From Phyllobacterium pellucidum (GTDB taxonomy: Bacteria; Pseudomonadota; Alphaproteobacteria; Rhizobiales; Rhizobiaceae): a DNA stretch of 64,000 nt. The notes under the pieces were generated by a model. It had not been told where the DNA came from. It saw nothing but the letters and a program-made list of their open reading frames with translations, and ran no database searches. Each line of letters begins with the position of its first letter. Position 1 is the first letter of the stretch. Location: assembly GCF_013327855.1 (NCBI RefSeq), contig NZ_JABUMX010000002.1, forward strand, positions 992,001 through 1,056,000. Direction: 5' to 3'. Below are positions 27,102 through 40,388 of the stretch, piece by piece. A program made the position numbers and the translations under genes.

Positions 27102-27316
27102 GCTGATGCTATCCTCTCTCGGGTGCAGGCTTCGGATTGTTTGCGGGCGTGAAACACCGGCCCAATCAACTCTCCAAGCGATGGCAGCATGCCGCAGGGA
27201 GCCGTCATGACGACGGGTGCAACCCTTTCCTCGGACGGTCGCCTGCGACAGCGGCTGCGGGCTGTAACAGAGCCCGCAGCCGCATTCCAAAATTACATCA
27301 TCTCGAAGAAACAATC
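26168..27316 (-). mobile_element. IS110-type insertion sequence, about 1149 bp, inserted in a palindromic repeat
   Basis: Removing the element and one of two shared ATC triplets (26165-26167 and 27314-27316) joins ccaccacgaccgtc-atc-ctcgggc. That restores the consensus of the palindromic repeats elsewhere in the window, such as 27594-27610. The boundaries are therefore visible to within three bases. There are no terminal inverted repeats and no larger target duplication, as expected for IS110. Confidence 0.85.
27102..27313 (-). ncRNA. Non-coding left end of the IS110 element, presumptive bridge RNA region
   Basis: The 212 bases between the transposase start and the element boundary have no recognised gene. 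They contain a strong hairpin with arms gcggctgcgggctgt and acagagcccgcagccgc around 27251-27283. In IS110-group elements the bridge RNA is transcribed from this end, in the same direction as the transposase. The RNA itself was not folded or tested against a model, so its limits are unknown. Confidence 0.45.
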
Positions 27317-27338
27317 CTCGGGCACTTGGCCCGAGGAT
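27314..27338. repeat. Palindromic repeat interrupted by the IS110 element
   Basis: The core atcctcgggcacttggcccg then aggat lies directly at the right end of the insertion. The missing left flank of this repeat (ccaccacgaccgtc) sits on the other side of the element, ending at 26164. Confidence 0.85.
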
Positions 27339-27387
27339 AAATCACCACGTGGTCGAGCCATCAACGCAGCAGCCGTCATAACAGTGG

Positions 27388-27418
27388 ATCCTCGGGACAA
27401 CAGCCCGAGGATGACGGC
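27388..27418. repeat. Palindromic intergenic repeat copy
   Basis: Core atcctcggg, acaacag, cccgaggat, followed by gacggc. Inverted relative to the copy at 27596-27625. Confidence 0.8.
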
Positions 27419-27595
27419 GAAGAGGGTAAGGGTCCGGAGGATGATGGAGAGGTCGGGAATAAACCATTTGGTGCGGCCGTTATGCCAATTGAGAAGAGCG
27501 CGACGACGCGTTTGACAGGAACGGCGGCGACTGCATCGTCTCGTACGTGAGAGCCACAAAGAGCCCCCCACACTACCCGTCATCCATCCACCACT

Positions 27596-27625
27596 GCCGT
27601 CATCCTCGGGCCCTTGTCCCGAGGA
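27596..27625. repeat. Palindromic intergenic repeat copy
   Basis: An intact copy (gccgtcatcctcgggccctt then gtcccgagga). The three copies fill much of the 431-base gap 27317-27747, where no gene is apparent. Confidence 0.8.
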
Positions 27626-27747
27626 CCCACGATGACGGCAGATAGGGTAAATTTCCTCGACTGCGTAGCAGACCTCGGACACGGATGACGGTGGAGGGGT
27701 AAACTAAGCGGGAAGGCGCCAGTCGAGGCTCCCCGCCAAACGCCCAC

Positions 27748-28647
27748 TCAGTCCTTCGGCTGGATTGTCTTCAGCATATTGCCGATATTGTCGATGACGC
27801 CGCCGCGGATATCGTTGCGCCACAGGGCGAAGGCGACATTGGCTTCGACGAAGCCTTCCTTCGAGCCGGTGTCATAGGTTCGTCCGCGGAAGTGGTAGCC
27901 GAAGAAGTCCTGTTCCTTCGTCAGCTTCAGCATGGCGTCGGTCAACTGAATTTCATTGCCTGCGCCCCGCTCCTGATGCTCGAGAATGTCGAAGATTTCC
28001 GGCTGGAGGATGTAACGGCCATTGATGTAAAGATTGGACGGCGCCGTGCCCTTGGCCGGCTTCTCGACCATCTCGGTCAATTCGAAACCCTTGCCGACCG
28101 GCCTGCCCTGACCGACAATGCCGTATTTATGCGTTTCGGCCGGATCGCATTCCTGCACGGCGATGACATTGCCGCCTGACTGGTTATAGAGCTCTACCAT
28201 ATCGGCCATGCAACCGGTCGATTCGGGCTGCATGATCATGTCAGGGAGCAATAGCGCGAATGGCTCATCGCCGACGATGTCGCGTGCGCACCAGACCGCA
28301 TGGCCAAGCCCCATGGGCACCTGCTGGCGGGTGAAGCTCGTTGTTCCCGGTCCTGGCTGGATGCCTTGGAGTTCCTCGAGAAGTCCGGTCTTGCCGCGTT
28401 CTGCGAGCGTGGCATAGAGCTCGTACTGCGCGTCGAAATAATCCTCGATGACAGCCTTGTTGCGTCCGGTCACGAAAATGAAATGCTCGATGCCGGCCTC
28501 GCGCGCCTCATCCACCACATATTGGATGACCGGCTTGTCGACAACGGTCAGCATTTCCTTGGGAATGGATTTTGTCGCTGGGAGCACGCGGGTACCAAAA
28601 CCCGCAACTGGAAAGACGGCCTTACGGATTTGCTTTCTCGTCGTCAT
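27748..28647 (-). CDS. galU: UTP-glucose-1-phosphate uridylyltransferase
   Basis: The 299-residue enzyme shows the GalU nucleotidyltransferase signature: [65 protein letters not shown] and ITEMVEKP-type EMVEKPAKG, with [13 protein letters not shown] near the end. It makes UDP-glucose for exopolysaccharide, LPS and osmoregulated glucans. ATG 28647 follows GAGGTAACG; the longer frame to 28707 lacks a site. Confidence 0.95.
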   Translation of the reverse strand: MTTRKQIRKAVFPVAGFGTRVLPATKSIPKEMLTVVDKPVIQYVVDEAREAGIEHFIFVTGRNKAVIEDYFDAQYELYATLAERGKTGLLEELQGIQPGPGTTSFTRQQVPMGLGHAVWCARDIVGDEPFALLLPDMIMQPESTGCMADMVELYNQSGGNVIAVQECDPAETHKYGIVGQGRPVGKGFELTEMVEKPAKGTAPSNLYINGRYILQPEIFDILEHQERGAGNEIQLTDAMLKLTKEQDFFGYHFRGRTYDTGSKEGFVEANVAFALWRNDIRGGVIDNIGNMLKTIQPKD

Positions 28648-28958
28648 CGTTACCTCGTCAGTGTTGCACGCTTCGATTACTGACGATGCATTCTGCACAA
28701 GATGCAAGCGAACAGTATCATTTCAAATTTACGCATAAACTTGTACAAAACCGCCGCCGGCTCTGGGTTTATGCGCTAGACAATTCGGTCTCAAAGACCC
28801 AAAATACATAACGCTGTAAAATAAATATTCGTTGCCGTTGTTAATGTAGCCTGGCAGCGCGCGTTTGCCGATGCATGGTAAACCAATTCCTAACTTTGCC
28901 ATGTCTATTTTATCGTTTGACCCAAAAATGTGGAAACACAGTTCGAGGAGAAAACATA
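28648..28958. other. 311-base divergent intergenic region with an inverted repeat
   Basis: This AT-rich gap separates galU and the transglycosylase gene and holds both promoters. An inverted repeat, acgcataaac (28731-28740) and gtttatgcgc (28767-28776), matches at nine of ten positions and could be an operator or a hairpin in the galU leader. No gene was recognised. Confidence 0.45.
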
Positions 28959-30182
28959 ATGGTGAGTTCAACGGGGTTCGCACGGCGCGTCATGATCGCT
29001 GCAGCGGTTGCATGCCTTGGATTGGCAGGATCGACGGGGATCGCCGCAGCCGATGCGAAGTTCCAAAGCTGGATACAGGATTTTCGTGCAACCGCGTTGA
29101 GCAGCGGCATTTCCGCTGCCACCTACCAGCGTGCCTTCGCCGGCGTGACGGAAATCGATCCGGAAGTCCTGCAAAAGGCTCAATTTCAGCCGGAGTTTAC
29201 CGAACCGGTCTGGGGCTATCTCGACAACCGTGTGAATGAGCATTCGGTGCAGACGGGCCGCGAAATGGCGCGCAAGTATAGCCGCTGGCTCGGAGCGATC
29301 GAAAAATCCTTCGGGGTCGATCGCAATATCCTGCTTGCTATCTGGTCGATGGAAACCAACTTCGGCGAGATCATGAAACGCGACGATGTGATGCGCGACG
29401 CGGTGCGTTCGCTTGCGACGCTCGCCTATGCCGACCCTCGCCGGGCAAAATATGCGCGCACGCAACTTATTGCAGCGATGAAAATTCTGCAGACCGGTGA
29501 CATCGACCGCAGCCATCTGACGGGTTCGTGGGCGGGCGCGCTCGGTCACACCCAGTTCATTCCGACCAGCTATCTTGCATACGCGGTGGACATGGATGGC
29601 AATGGTAAACGCGATATCTGGAATTCCGTACCCGATGCGCTCGCTACGGCCGCAAACCTCTTGCGCAAGAATGGCTGGGAGAGCGGCCGCACCTGGGGCT
29701 ATGAAGTCGTCCTGCCGGCCGGCCGCAAACTCCCCGGCGGCTCGCACACCATCGCCGAATGGCAGCAGCTTGGCGTCGTGCGCGCCAATGGCAAGCCCTT
29801 CCCCCGCGGCAGCGAGAGGGCGACGCTTAAGGTGCCGGACGGCCGTGCCGGCCCTTCGTTCCTGATGACACGCAACTTCTTCGTGTTGAAGAACTATAAT
29901 AATGCCGACAAATATGCGCTCGCCGTGGGTTTGCTCGCCGACCAGATCGCCGGTGCCCCGGGCCTGCGCCAGGACTGGAACCGCCCCTTCACGCCGATCA
30001 CCATGAAGGAGCGCGAAGAATTGCAGAGCCATTTGCGCGAACTCGGCTATTATGACGGCAAGGTCGATGGCAAGATCGGTACGAGCTCGCGGGATGCCAT
30101 CCAGGCGTTCCAGAAGCAGATGGGACTCGATCCGGACGGTCATCCCAGCAAGGAAGTGCTGACCGTCATCCGGAAAAAATAG
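28959..30182 (+). CDS. Lytic murein transglycosylase with peptidoglycan-binding domain (MltB family)
   Basis: The 407-residue protein has a signal peptide (VMIAAAVACLGLAGSTGIAAA), the MltB/SLT_3 catalytic domain at about residues 30-320 with the Glu in AIWSMETNFGEIM and the GALGHTQFIPTSYL motif, and a C-terminal PG_binding_1 domain (LQSHLRELGYYDGKVDGKIG ... AIQAFQKQMGLDPDG). It cleaves peptidoglycan in the periplasm to 1,6-anhydro products. ATG 28959 follows CGAGGAG. The DUF459 gene begins 13 bases after its stop, suggesting an operon. Confidence 0.93.
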   Translation: MVSSTGFARRVMIAAAVACLGLAGSTGIAAADAKFQSWIQDFRATALSSGISAATYQRAFAGVTEIDPEVLQKAQFQPEFTEPVWGYLDNRVNEHSVQTGREMARKYSRWLGAIEKSFGVDRNILLAIWSMETNFGEIMKRDDVMRDAVRSLATLAYADPRRAKYARTQLIAAMKILQTGDIDRSHLTGSWAGALGHTQFIPTSYLAYAVDMDGNGKRDIWNSVPDALATAANLLRKNGWESGRTWGYEVVLPAGRKLPGGSHTIAEWQQLGVVRANGKPFPRGSERATLKVPDGRAGPSFLMTRNFFVLKNYNNADKYALAVGLLADQIAGAPGLRQDWNRPFTPITMKEREELQSHLRELGYYDGKVDGKIGTSSRDAIQAFQKQMGLDPDGHPSKEVLTVIRKK

Positions 30183-30195
30183 CTAAGTGAAGCAG

Positions 30196-31431
30196 ATGAT
30201 TGGGTTTGGCAGGTACAGATTACGTTCGCGGGTTGGTTCACGTCCCGCTCTCCTGCCGGCCTGCCCTGCTGCCGCGCCAACCCTCCTTCGGTCGCCGTCG
30301 CTGCTTGCAATCGCCATTGCCCTCGCCGGCACCTTCCTCTTCATCGAACATGCAACTGCCCGCACGCTGCTCGACATGTTGTTCGGTCCGCGCATCTACC
30401 GCGAAAATACAGACCGCCTGATCGATGACGGCAGGCGCGCCCGCCCGCCAAGCAAGAGCAGGCCGCCGCTAAAGCGCGCCCGCCCGCGGCCGGACACGGT
30501 AAGGACATCGCCGGTTCCAAACAGCGATGCCCCCATCCAGGCAAAATTGCCCGACGCAAAGCCGGTGCTGGTCGTCGGCGACTTCATGGCCGGCAGCCTC
30601 GCGGAGGGCCTCGATGCCGCGTTCATCGATGCACCGGGCGTGCGCGTCATCGACAAGGCCGATGGGTCTTCGGGTTTCGTGCGCAGCGATCATCGCGATT
30701 GGCCAGCTTCCATCGGCGAAATGATCGCCAAGGAAAAACCGGCCGTGGTGGTCATTATGATCGGCGCCAATGATCGCCAGCAATTCTCGGACGGCAAGGT
30801 GCTCCTCACCGACGACTGGACCAAGGAATACCAGGCGCGGATGAACGGCTTTCTCGATGCGGTGAAGAAGGCTGGCCAACCTGTCGTATGGGTGGGCCAG
30901 CCTGCCTTCAAATCGAAAAGCATCACCAACGACGTCCTCGCCTTCAACGAGTTCTATCGCAATGCCACCGAAAAGGCGGGCGGCACCTTTGTCGATGTCT
31001 GGGACGGTTTTGTCGATCAGAGCGGCAACTTCACCCTGTCCGGCTTCGATGTTTCCGGCCAGACGGCGCGCCTGCGCAACAATGACGGTATTGGAATGAC
31101 CGCCGCCGGTAAACGCAAACTGGCATTCTACGTGGAAAAGCCGCTGCGGCAGATGCTCGGCAATGCAACGTCGCCGGACATTGCCGCGATCAAACCGGGT
31201 GCTCCGGTTCAGGCGCTGACCGGCGCGCCAGGGGCGCCCGCCAAGATCGACCGGCTTGCGCCGGTCAGCCTCAATGATCCGGAACTGGACGGTGGCACCG
31301 ATCTGCTCGGCGCTGCTCCCCGTCCGGCAGTTGGCGGCGACAAATCTGCGCGCGACCGGCTCGTCATCGACGGCGTAGCGCCCGAGGGCCAGCCCGGCCG
31401 GGTCAACGATTTTTCATGGCCGAAACAATGA
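30196..31431 (+). CDS. DUF459 family SGNH hydrolase-like protein
   Basis: The 411-residue protein has an N-terminal membrane anchor (LLAIAIALAGTFLFIEHATA), a basic Pro-rich linker, and an SGNH hydrolase-like domain of the DUF459 group. Recognisable blocks are VLVVGDFMAGSLAEGL (where GDSL would stand; the serine is shifted to GDFMAGS), VVVIMIGANDRQ with the GxND element, and DGIGMTAAGKRKLAFY. Such proteins act in the periplasm on acyl groups of cell wall or polysaccharides. Its position behind a lytic transglycosylase supports a cell wall role. A GTG at 30187 is an alternative start. Confidence 0.85.
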   Translation: MIGFGRYRLRSRVGSRPALLPACPAAAPTLLRSPSLLAIAIALAGTFLFIEHATARTLLDMLFGPRIYRENTDRLIDDGRRARPPSKSRPPLKRARPRPDTVRTSPVPNSDAPIQAKLPDAKPVLVVGDFMAGSLAEGLDAAFIDAPGVRVIDKADGSSGFVRSDHRDWPASIGEMIAKEKPAVVVIMIGANDRQQFSDGKVLLTDDWTKEYQARMNGFLDAVKKAGQPVVWVGQPAFKSKSITNDVLAFNEFYRNATEKAGGTFVDVWDGFVDQSGNFTLSGFDVSGQTARLRNNDGIGMTAAGKRKLAFYVEKPLRQMLGNATSPDIAAIKPGAPVQALTGAPGAPAKIDRLAPVSLNDPELDGGTDLLGAAPRPAVGGDKSARDRLVIDGVAPEGQPGRVNDFSWPKQ

Positions 31432-31452
31432 GGCCTCTAACGCCATTTTTTC

Positions 31453-31650
31453 TTATGACGGAGTCTTCGCTTCGGCCTCGGATGGTGCCTTGACCGGGAT
31501 ATAGATGACCGGCATCGGCTGAGGCTGATCGCTGGCGCTGGTGGCGACGGAAGCCGTTGCGGGTGCATTGCCCTGGACGGCAGCGTCCGTGGGTTGGTTG
31601 CATGAGGCAAGTCCAAGCAGGGCGGCGGTAAGCAGAATTCTCAAATACAT
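31453..31650 (-). CDS. Small lipoprotein, unknown function
   Basis: The 65-residue protein has a signal peptide with lipobox LASC (cysteine at 17), followed by a short Ala/Thr/Ser-rich region and PMPVIYIPVKAPSEAE. GGAG lies about 10 bases before ATG 31650, so I rejected a start seven codons upstream. No family is recognised. It converges on the DUF459 gene. Confidence 0.65.
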   Translation of the reverse strand: MYLRILLTAALLGLASCNQPTDAAVQGNAPATASVATSASDQPQPMPVIYIPVKAPSEAEAKTPS

Positions 31651-31803
31651 TGGTAAAATACTCCACGACAACAGGTCTATGAACGGTCTGGCGACCTAAA
31701 TCAATTAATCAAAAGTCTAATATTGATGGGTCTCGGGCTCGGTAAATGAGCGTCGACAGGATATGCCACCGGCACGCGATTTAAGACGTGCCGGCCTTTT
31801 GCG

Positions 31804-33258
31804 TCAGCGGGGGAGGACCGATGACCCCATGATCGCGGCGTCGATGGCATGGGCAGCCTGGCGGCCTTCGCGAATAGCCCATACGACCAGCGACTGACCG
31901 CGGCGCACGTCACCGGCGACATAGAGCTTGTCGACACTGGTCCGATAGTTCTTGTCGTCGGCGGAGACGGAACGATTGCCACGCCGGTCGGCGCGCATGT
32001 CGAGCGAGCCCGAGAGCTCCTTGACGATATTGTTCTCGAATGGGCCGGAGAAGCCGATGGCGATGAACGCAAGATCGGCCCTGATGAAGAAGTCCGTTCC
32101 CGGGATAGGCTTGCGCGCCTCATCGACTTCGCAGCACTTCACATGGGTCAAGCTGCCGTTTTCGCCGATGAATTCAAGCGTCGCAACCTGGAATTCGCGA
32201 TCCGCGCCTTCAGCCTGTGAGGATGATGTGCGCATCTTGGTCGCCCAGTAGGGCCAGACGCTGAGCTTGTCTTCCCTTTCCGGCGGCTGCGGGCGAATAT
32301 CGAGCTGCGTAACCTTTACAGCGCCTTGGCGGAATGCTGTTCCGACGCAGTCGGACGCCGTGTCGCCGCCACCGACCACGACTACATGCTTGCCCGACGC
32401 GACGATTGGATCGCTCGGCCAGGCGACCGACTCGATGTTCTCGCGGCCTATGCGCCGGTTCTGCTGGACGAGATAATGCATGGCGTCGTGGACGCCCTCG
32501 AACTCCGCGCCGGGAATGCCGGCGGGACGGGGGGTTTCGGCGCCACCGCAGTAGAGCACCGCATCATAGGTATCGATAAGCTCCTGGACTGGCTTGTCCA
32601 CGCCAACGTTCACGCCGCAGAAGAAGGTTACGCCCTCGCCTTCCATCTGCGCGATGCGCCGGTCGATGAAATGCTTCTCCATCTTGAAGTCGGGGATACC
32701 ATAACGCAGCAGACCACCCGGACGGCTTTCCCGCTCGTAGACATGAACCTCATGGCCGGCGCGGCCAAGTTGCTGGGCGGCGGCAAGGCCCGCCGGACCC
32801 GAGCCTATGACCGCGACATTCTTGCCGGTCTTGGCAAGAGCCGGCTGGGGAATGATGAAGCCCTTTTCATAGGCCTTGTCGGCAATCGCCTGCTCCACCG
32901 TCTTGATCGAAACCGGTACGTCCTCGAGATTGAGTGTGCAGGCTTCCTCACAAGGCGCGGGGCAGATACGGCCGGTAAACTCCGGAAAGTTATTGGTGGA
33001 GTGAAGATTGCGGATCGCCTCGTCCCAATTGTCGTTGTAGACGAGATCGTTCCAGTCCGGAATCTGATTGTGGACCGGACAGCCTGTCGGTCCATGGCAG
33101 AAGGGAATGCCGCAATCCATGCAGCGCGCCGCCTGCTTCTTCACTTCGCTGTCCGACATCGGGATCGTAAACTCCCGGAAATGCCGTATGCGATCCGACG
33201 CAGGCTGATACTTGCCAACCTGCCGGTCGATCTCGAGAAAACCTGTAACCTTACCCAT
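31804..33258 (-). CDS. gltD: Glutamate synthase (NADPH) small subunit
   Basis: The 484-residue flavoprotein has the N-terminal Cys cluster for the two [4Fe-4S] centres (AARCMDCGIPFCHGPTGC, ICPAPCEEACTLN), the FAD-binding VIGSGPAGLAAAQQLGRAG and the NADPH-binding VVVGGGDTASDCVGTA. It passes electrons from NADPH to GltB, which makes glutamate from 2-oxoglutarate and glutamine. The gltB gene lies upstream on the same strand, with 117 bases between, so the pair is a standard operon. Confidence 0.95.
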   Translation of the reverse strand: MGKVTGFLEIDRQVGKYQPASDRIRHFREFTIPMSDSEVKKQAARCMDCGIPFCHGPTGCPVHNQIPDWNDLVYNDNWDEAIRNLHSTNNFPEFTGRICPAPCEEACTLNLEDVPVSIKTVEQAIADKAYEKGFIIPQPALAKTGKNVAVIGSGPAGLAAAQQLGRAGHEVHVYERESRPGGLLRYGIPDFKMEKHFIDRRIAQMEGEGVTFFCGVNVGVDKPVQELIDTYDAVLYCGGAETPRPAGIPGAEFEGVHDAMHYLVQQNRRIGRENIESVAWPSDPIVASGKHVVVVGGGDTASDCVGTAFRQGAVKVTQLDIRPQPPEREDKLSVWPYWATKMRTSSSQAEGADREFQVATLEFIGENGSLTHVKCCEVDEARKPIPGTDFFIRADLAFIAIGFSGPFENNIVKELSGSLDMRADRRGNRSVSADDKNYRTSVDKLYVAGDVRRGQSLVVWAIREGRQAAHAIDAAIMGSSVLPR

Positions 33259-33375
33259 AAAACTTCTCTCCCTCGCCTCTCGGGGGACTACCCTCGCCTT
33301 TTCAGGGGTTAGGGCAGCATTTGCCCCATGCCGAGCGTCTTTGATGAGACACTCGAAGCATGGTGCTTGTTGACT

Positions 33376-38094
<4,719 letters not shown>

Positions 38095-38523
38095 CGTCAA
38101 TTCCTCCAATTCGGCCCGTTGCGGGCGGTCAATCTCTCATGGGACGGAATAACATAATTCCAGCCCCGCCTCGGTGCGGCATATCTTCCGGTTGCAGGCT
38201 GCGGTCACCATTCTAGGGACGGAAGCAAGATTGCCCACCATCCCGTTTCGGTTCACGCAAATAGGACAGCAATGCTGTCTTATTGTGGTATGCCAGAATA
38301 AACGCCATCACACAAGATGGAAAAGTAAAAAATATGCGCACTGCGCGAAACATCATTGCGCAAAAGACCGCCAAAGTATCGCGATAGTTTCGGTTAGGGT
38401 GATTTCCGCCAAAAAGTCCAAGGAAAACAGCTGCTTCCTCCGCAGCCTCATGCGAGCATGGCTTTCCACGCGTCTGCTAAAGGGATATGCCAGCCGCATC
38501 AGATCGTATTGCAGGACAATCTC
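38095..38523. other. 429-base divergent intergenic region before gltB and threonine aldolase
   Basis: This gap contains the promoters of gltB and ltaE and the long palindrome at 38260-38284. A reading frame across 38174-38752 overlaps ltaE in another frame and has no signs of coding, so I see no gene. Confidence 0.5.
38260..38284. promoter_or_regulatory. 25-base near-perfect palindrome, candidate operator
   Basis: Arms aataggacagca (38260-38271) and tgctgtcttatt (38273-38284) flank a single base and match at eleven of twelve positions. The size and symmetry fit a dimeric repressor or activator. It is placed between divergent amino acid metabolism genes, 166 bases from gltB and 240 from ltaE. 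The regulator is not known; an Lrp/AsnC or LysR type protein is a guess. Confidence 0.55.
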
Positions 38524-39573
38524 ATGCATTTTGCTTCCGACAACTGGGCCGGCGCCCACCCCAAGATCGCTGAAAGCCTCGTCAAGAATGCAGGCGGCTT
38601 TGTGCCGGCCTATGGGTCGAGCGCGCTTGACAAGGCAGTGGAACAAACCTTTTGCGAGATATTCGAACGTGAGGTCGCGGTTTTCTTCGTTGGAACCGGC
38701 ACGGCGGCCAATTCTCTGGCGCTCGCAAGTTTTGCCAGGCCTGGCGGGATGACATTCACGCACCGGGAAGCACACCTTATTGGCGACGAGGCCGGGGCTC
38801 CCGAATTCATCAGCGCAGGCGCGCGCTTGCGTCCCGTCGATGGACCGACCGGACGCATGGATTTGAATAACCTCAGATCCGCTCTTGAACCCGTTACGCC
38901 CGGTAACGTCTTTATCGGCCAGGCGATGGGCGTGTCTATTACCCAGGCCACCGAGATCGGAACGCTCTACGAACTCGCCGACATTGCCGCCATCTCCGCG
39001 CTCTGCCGCGAGCACGATCTGCCGCTGCATATGGATGGCGCCCGCTTTGCCAATGCGCTGGTATCGCTTGGATGCTCGCCGGCAGACATGACGTGGCGGC
39101 AGGGTGTGGACATCGTGTCCTTCGGCGGCACCAAGAACGGCTGCTGGTGCGCCGAAGCGCTGGTGTTCATGGACCCGGCAAGAGCGGAGGGCTTCCCCTT
39201 CCTGCGCAAGCGCGTCGCCCAACATTTTTCAAAATCGCGTTTCATCGCCGCCCAGTTCGAGGCTTACTTCGGCGAGGGCCTATGGCTGGAACTTGCGGCT
39301 CACGCCAATGCCATGAGTGCACGCCTCGCGGGCCATATTCGCGCATCAAAGCAACTGCGTCTCGCCTGGGAGCCACGCGCAAATGAGGTGTTTCCCGTGA
39401 TGCCAAAAGAGACTGCGGCAAAACTGCGGGAAGCCGGCGCTGTTTTTCACAATTGGCGAGCGCCGCATTTTGAGGGAAGAGTTGCCGCTGAAGGCGAATC
39501 GCTTGCTCGGATGGTGACGAGCTTTGCAACAACGCCGGATGAAGTAGACCGCTTCGGCGCCCTCATCGCATGA
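38524..39573 (+). CDS. ltaE: Low-specificity L-threonine aldolase
   Basis: The 349-residue PLP enzyme shows MHFASDNWAGAHPKI at the start, FFVGTGTAANSLALASFA, LPLHMDGARFANAL, and the PLP-lysine motif SFGGTKNGCWCAEAL. It cleaves threonine or allo-threonine to glycine and acetaldehyde. I chose ATG 38524 with AGGAC upstream; a GTG/ATG 22 codons earlier adds sequence foreign to the family. A strong terminator follows at 39576-39599. Confidence 0.93.
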   Translation: MHFASDNWAGAHPKIAESLVKNAGGFVPAYGSSALDKAVEQTFCEIFEREVAVFFVGTGTAANSLALASFARPGGMTFTHREAHLIGDEAGAPEFISAGARLRPVDGPTGRMDLNNLRSALEPVTPGNVFIGQAMGVSITQATEIGTLYELADIAAISALCREHDLPLHMDGARFANALVSLGCSPADMTWRQGVDIVSFGGTKNGCWCAEALVFMDPARAEGFPFLRKRVAQHFSKSRFIAAQFEAYFGEGLWLELAAHANAMSARLAGHIRASKQLRLAWEPRANEVFPVMPKETAAKLREAGAVFHNWRAPHFEGRVAAEGESLARMVTSFATTPDEVDRFGALIA

Positions 39574-39575
39574 AA

Positions 39576-39605
39576 AAAGCGGCGTTTTCACGCCGCTTTC
39601 TCCCG
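39576..39605 (+). terminator. Rho-independent terminator between ltaE and the small heat-shock gene
   Basis: Arms aaagcggcg (39576-39584) and cgccgcttt (39591-39599) form a nine-base perfect stem with a six-base loop. A-run and T-run on both sides suit termination in either direction, serving both convergent genes. Confidence 0.85.
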
Positions 39606-39622
39606 TTGCACCTGCCAATCGC

Positions 39623-40093
39623 TTAGCGGGCGGCTTTAGCTTCTATCTGCTTGGCTTCCGTGTCCGACAGGGAAGTCACGGCAATCTTGCGCGGCTTCAT
39701 CTCTTCCGGGATTTCGCGCTTGAGATCGATATGCAGCAGGCCGTTTTTCAGGCTGGCACCACTGACCTCGACGAAATCGGCAAGATGGAAGCGGCGTTCG
39801 AAAGCCCGCGAAGCAATGCCGCGATAAAGCGTTTCGGCATTTTCATCGGTTTTCTCGGCATTCTTTTCGCCGGTGACCTTCAGCTGGTTGCGATGTGCCT
39901 CGATCTGGATCTCGTCCTCCGAGAACCCTGCAACGGCCATGGTGATGCGATAGGCGTTGTCGCCGGTCCGCTCGATATTATAGGGCGGATAGGTCTGGGC
40001 GCCTTCCGGCTGAGCCAGCGAATCAAGAATGGTGAACAGCCGGTCAAAGCCGACGGTAGAACGGTAAAGGGGTGAGAAATCAACGTGACGCAT
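39623..40093 (-). CDS. Hsp20 family small heat-shock protein
   Basis: The 156-residue protein starts MRHVDFSPLYRSTVGFDRLF, typical of the rhizobial HspD/IbpA class A. It has the alpha-crystallin domain with YNIERTGDNAYRITMAVAGF, AHRNQLKVTGEK, and the A-x-x-x-n-G-L motif in SLKNGLLHIDLKREIPEEMKP, where I-P-E follows. It is an ATP-independent holdase that binds unfolding proteins under heat stress. ATG 40093 follows a strong AAGGAGGG. The leader has a candidate RpoH promoter and a likely ROSE-type thermometer. Confidence 0.93.
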   Translation of the reverse strand: MRHVDFSPLYRSTVGFDRLFTILDSLAQPEGAQTYPPYNIERTGDNAYRITMAVAGFSEDEIQIEAHRNQLKVTGEKNAEKTDENAETLYRGIASRAFERRFHLADFVEVSGASLKNGLLHIDLKREIPEEMKPRKIAVTSLSDTEAKQIEAKAAR

Positions 40094-40198
40094 GTTTAAG
40101 CCCTCCTTTAGAGCGACAATGTTTGCGTATTTTGGTTCGATTGAGAGCTCCCGCAGTGGCAAGCCTTCGTGAACCAGCGACCCCGTTATGGCGGTCAC
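40094..40198 (-). promoter_or_regulatory. Candidate ROSE-type RNA thermometer in the hsp20 leader
   Basis: Small heat-shock genes of rhizobia are commonly controlled by a ROSE element: a leader of 70-120 bases whose last hairpin masks the Shine-Dalgarno. Here the predicted leader is about 105 bases. Just before the start, gctct can pair with agggc around aaagg, covering much of the AAGGAGGG ribosome site. Another GC stem lies upstream (gccactgcgggagc region). I recognised the layout, not a full match to the family. Confidence 0.5.
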
Positions 40199-40203
40199 AA
40201 CGT

Positions 40204-40234
40204 GTATTTGGTTAGGCATTTTCTCGATTTCAAG
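40204..40234 (-). promoter_or_regulatory. Candidate RpoH (sigma-32) promoter of hsp20
   Basis: On the minus strand CTTGAA (40229-40234) is followed, 17 bases later, by CCAAATA (40205-40211). The first element matches the heat-shock -35 consensus exactly and the second is a partial match to the -10. Confidence 0.5.
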
Positions 40235-40388
40235 GGCACGGCAGGCATCAAAAAGTCCAGCGCCAGCGTAGCGATCCCGGCCGGCAGATGAACGCAAAAT
40301 GAACATGTTCTTCGGAATACGTTCAGCTCGATGCCGCTAAACCTACACTCAATCTGGCATTCGATCCGACACGACAAAGGACTTTGAA

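Noticed and set aside
28729..28983. 84-residue frame in the galU-transglycosylase gap
   Set aside because: It covers the promoter and signal peptide region of the transglycosylase on the other strand; no ribosome site or motif.
38174..38752. 192-residue frame upstream of and across ltaE
   Set aside because: It overlaps the real threonine aldolase start in another frame and shows no recognisable features.
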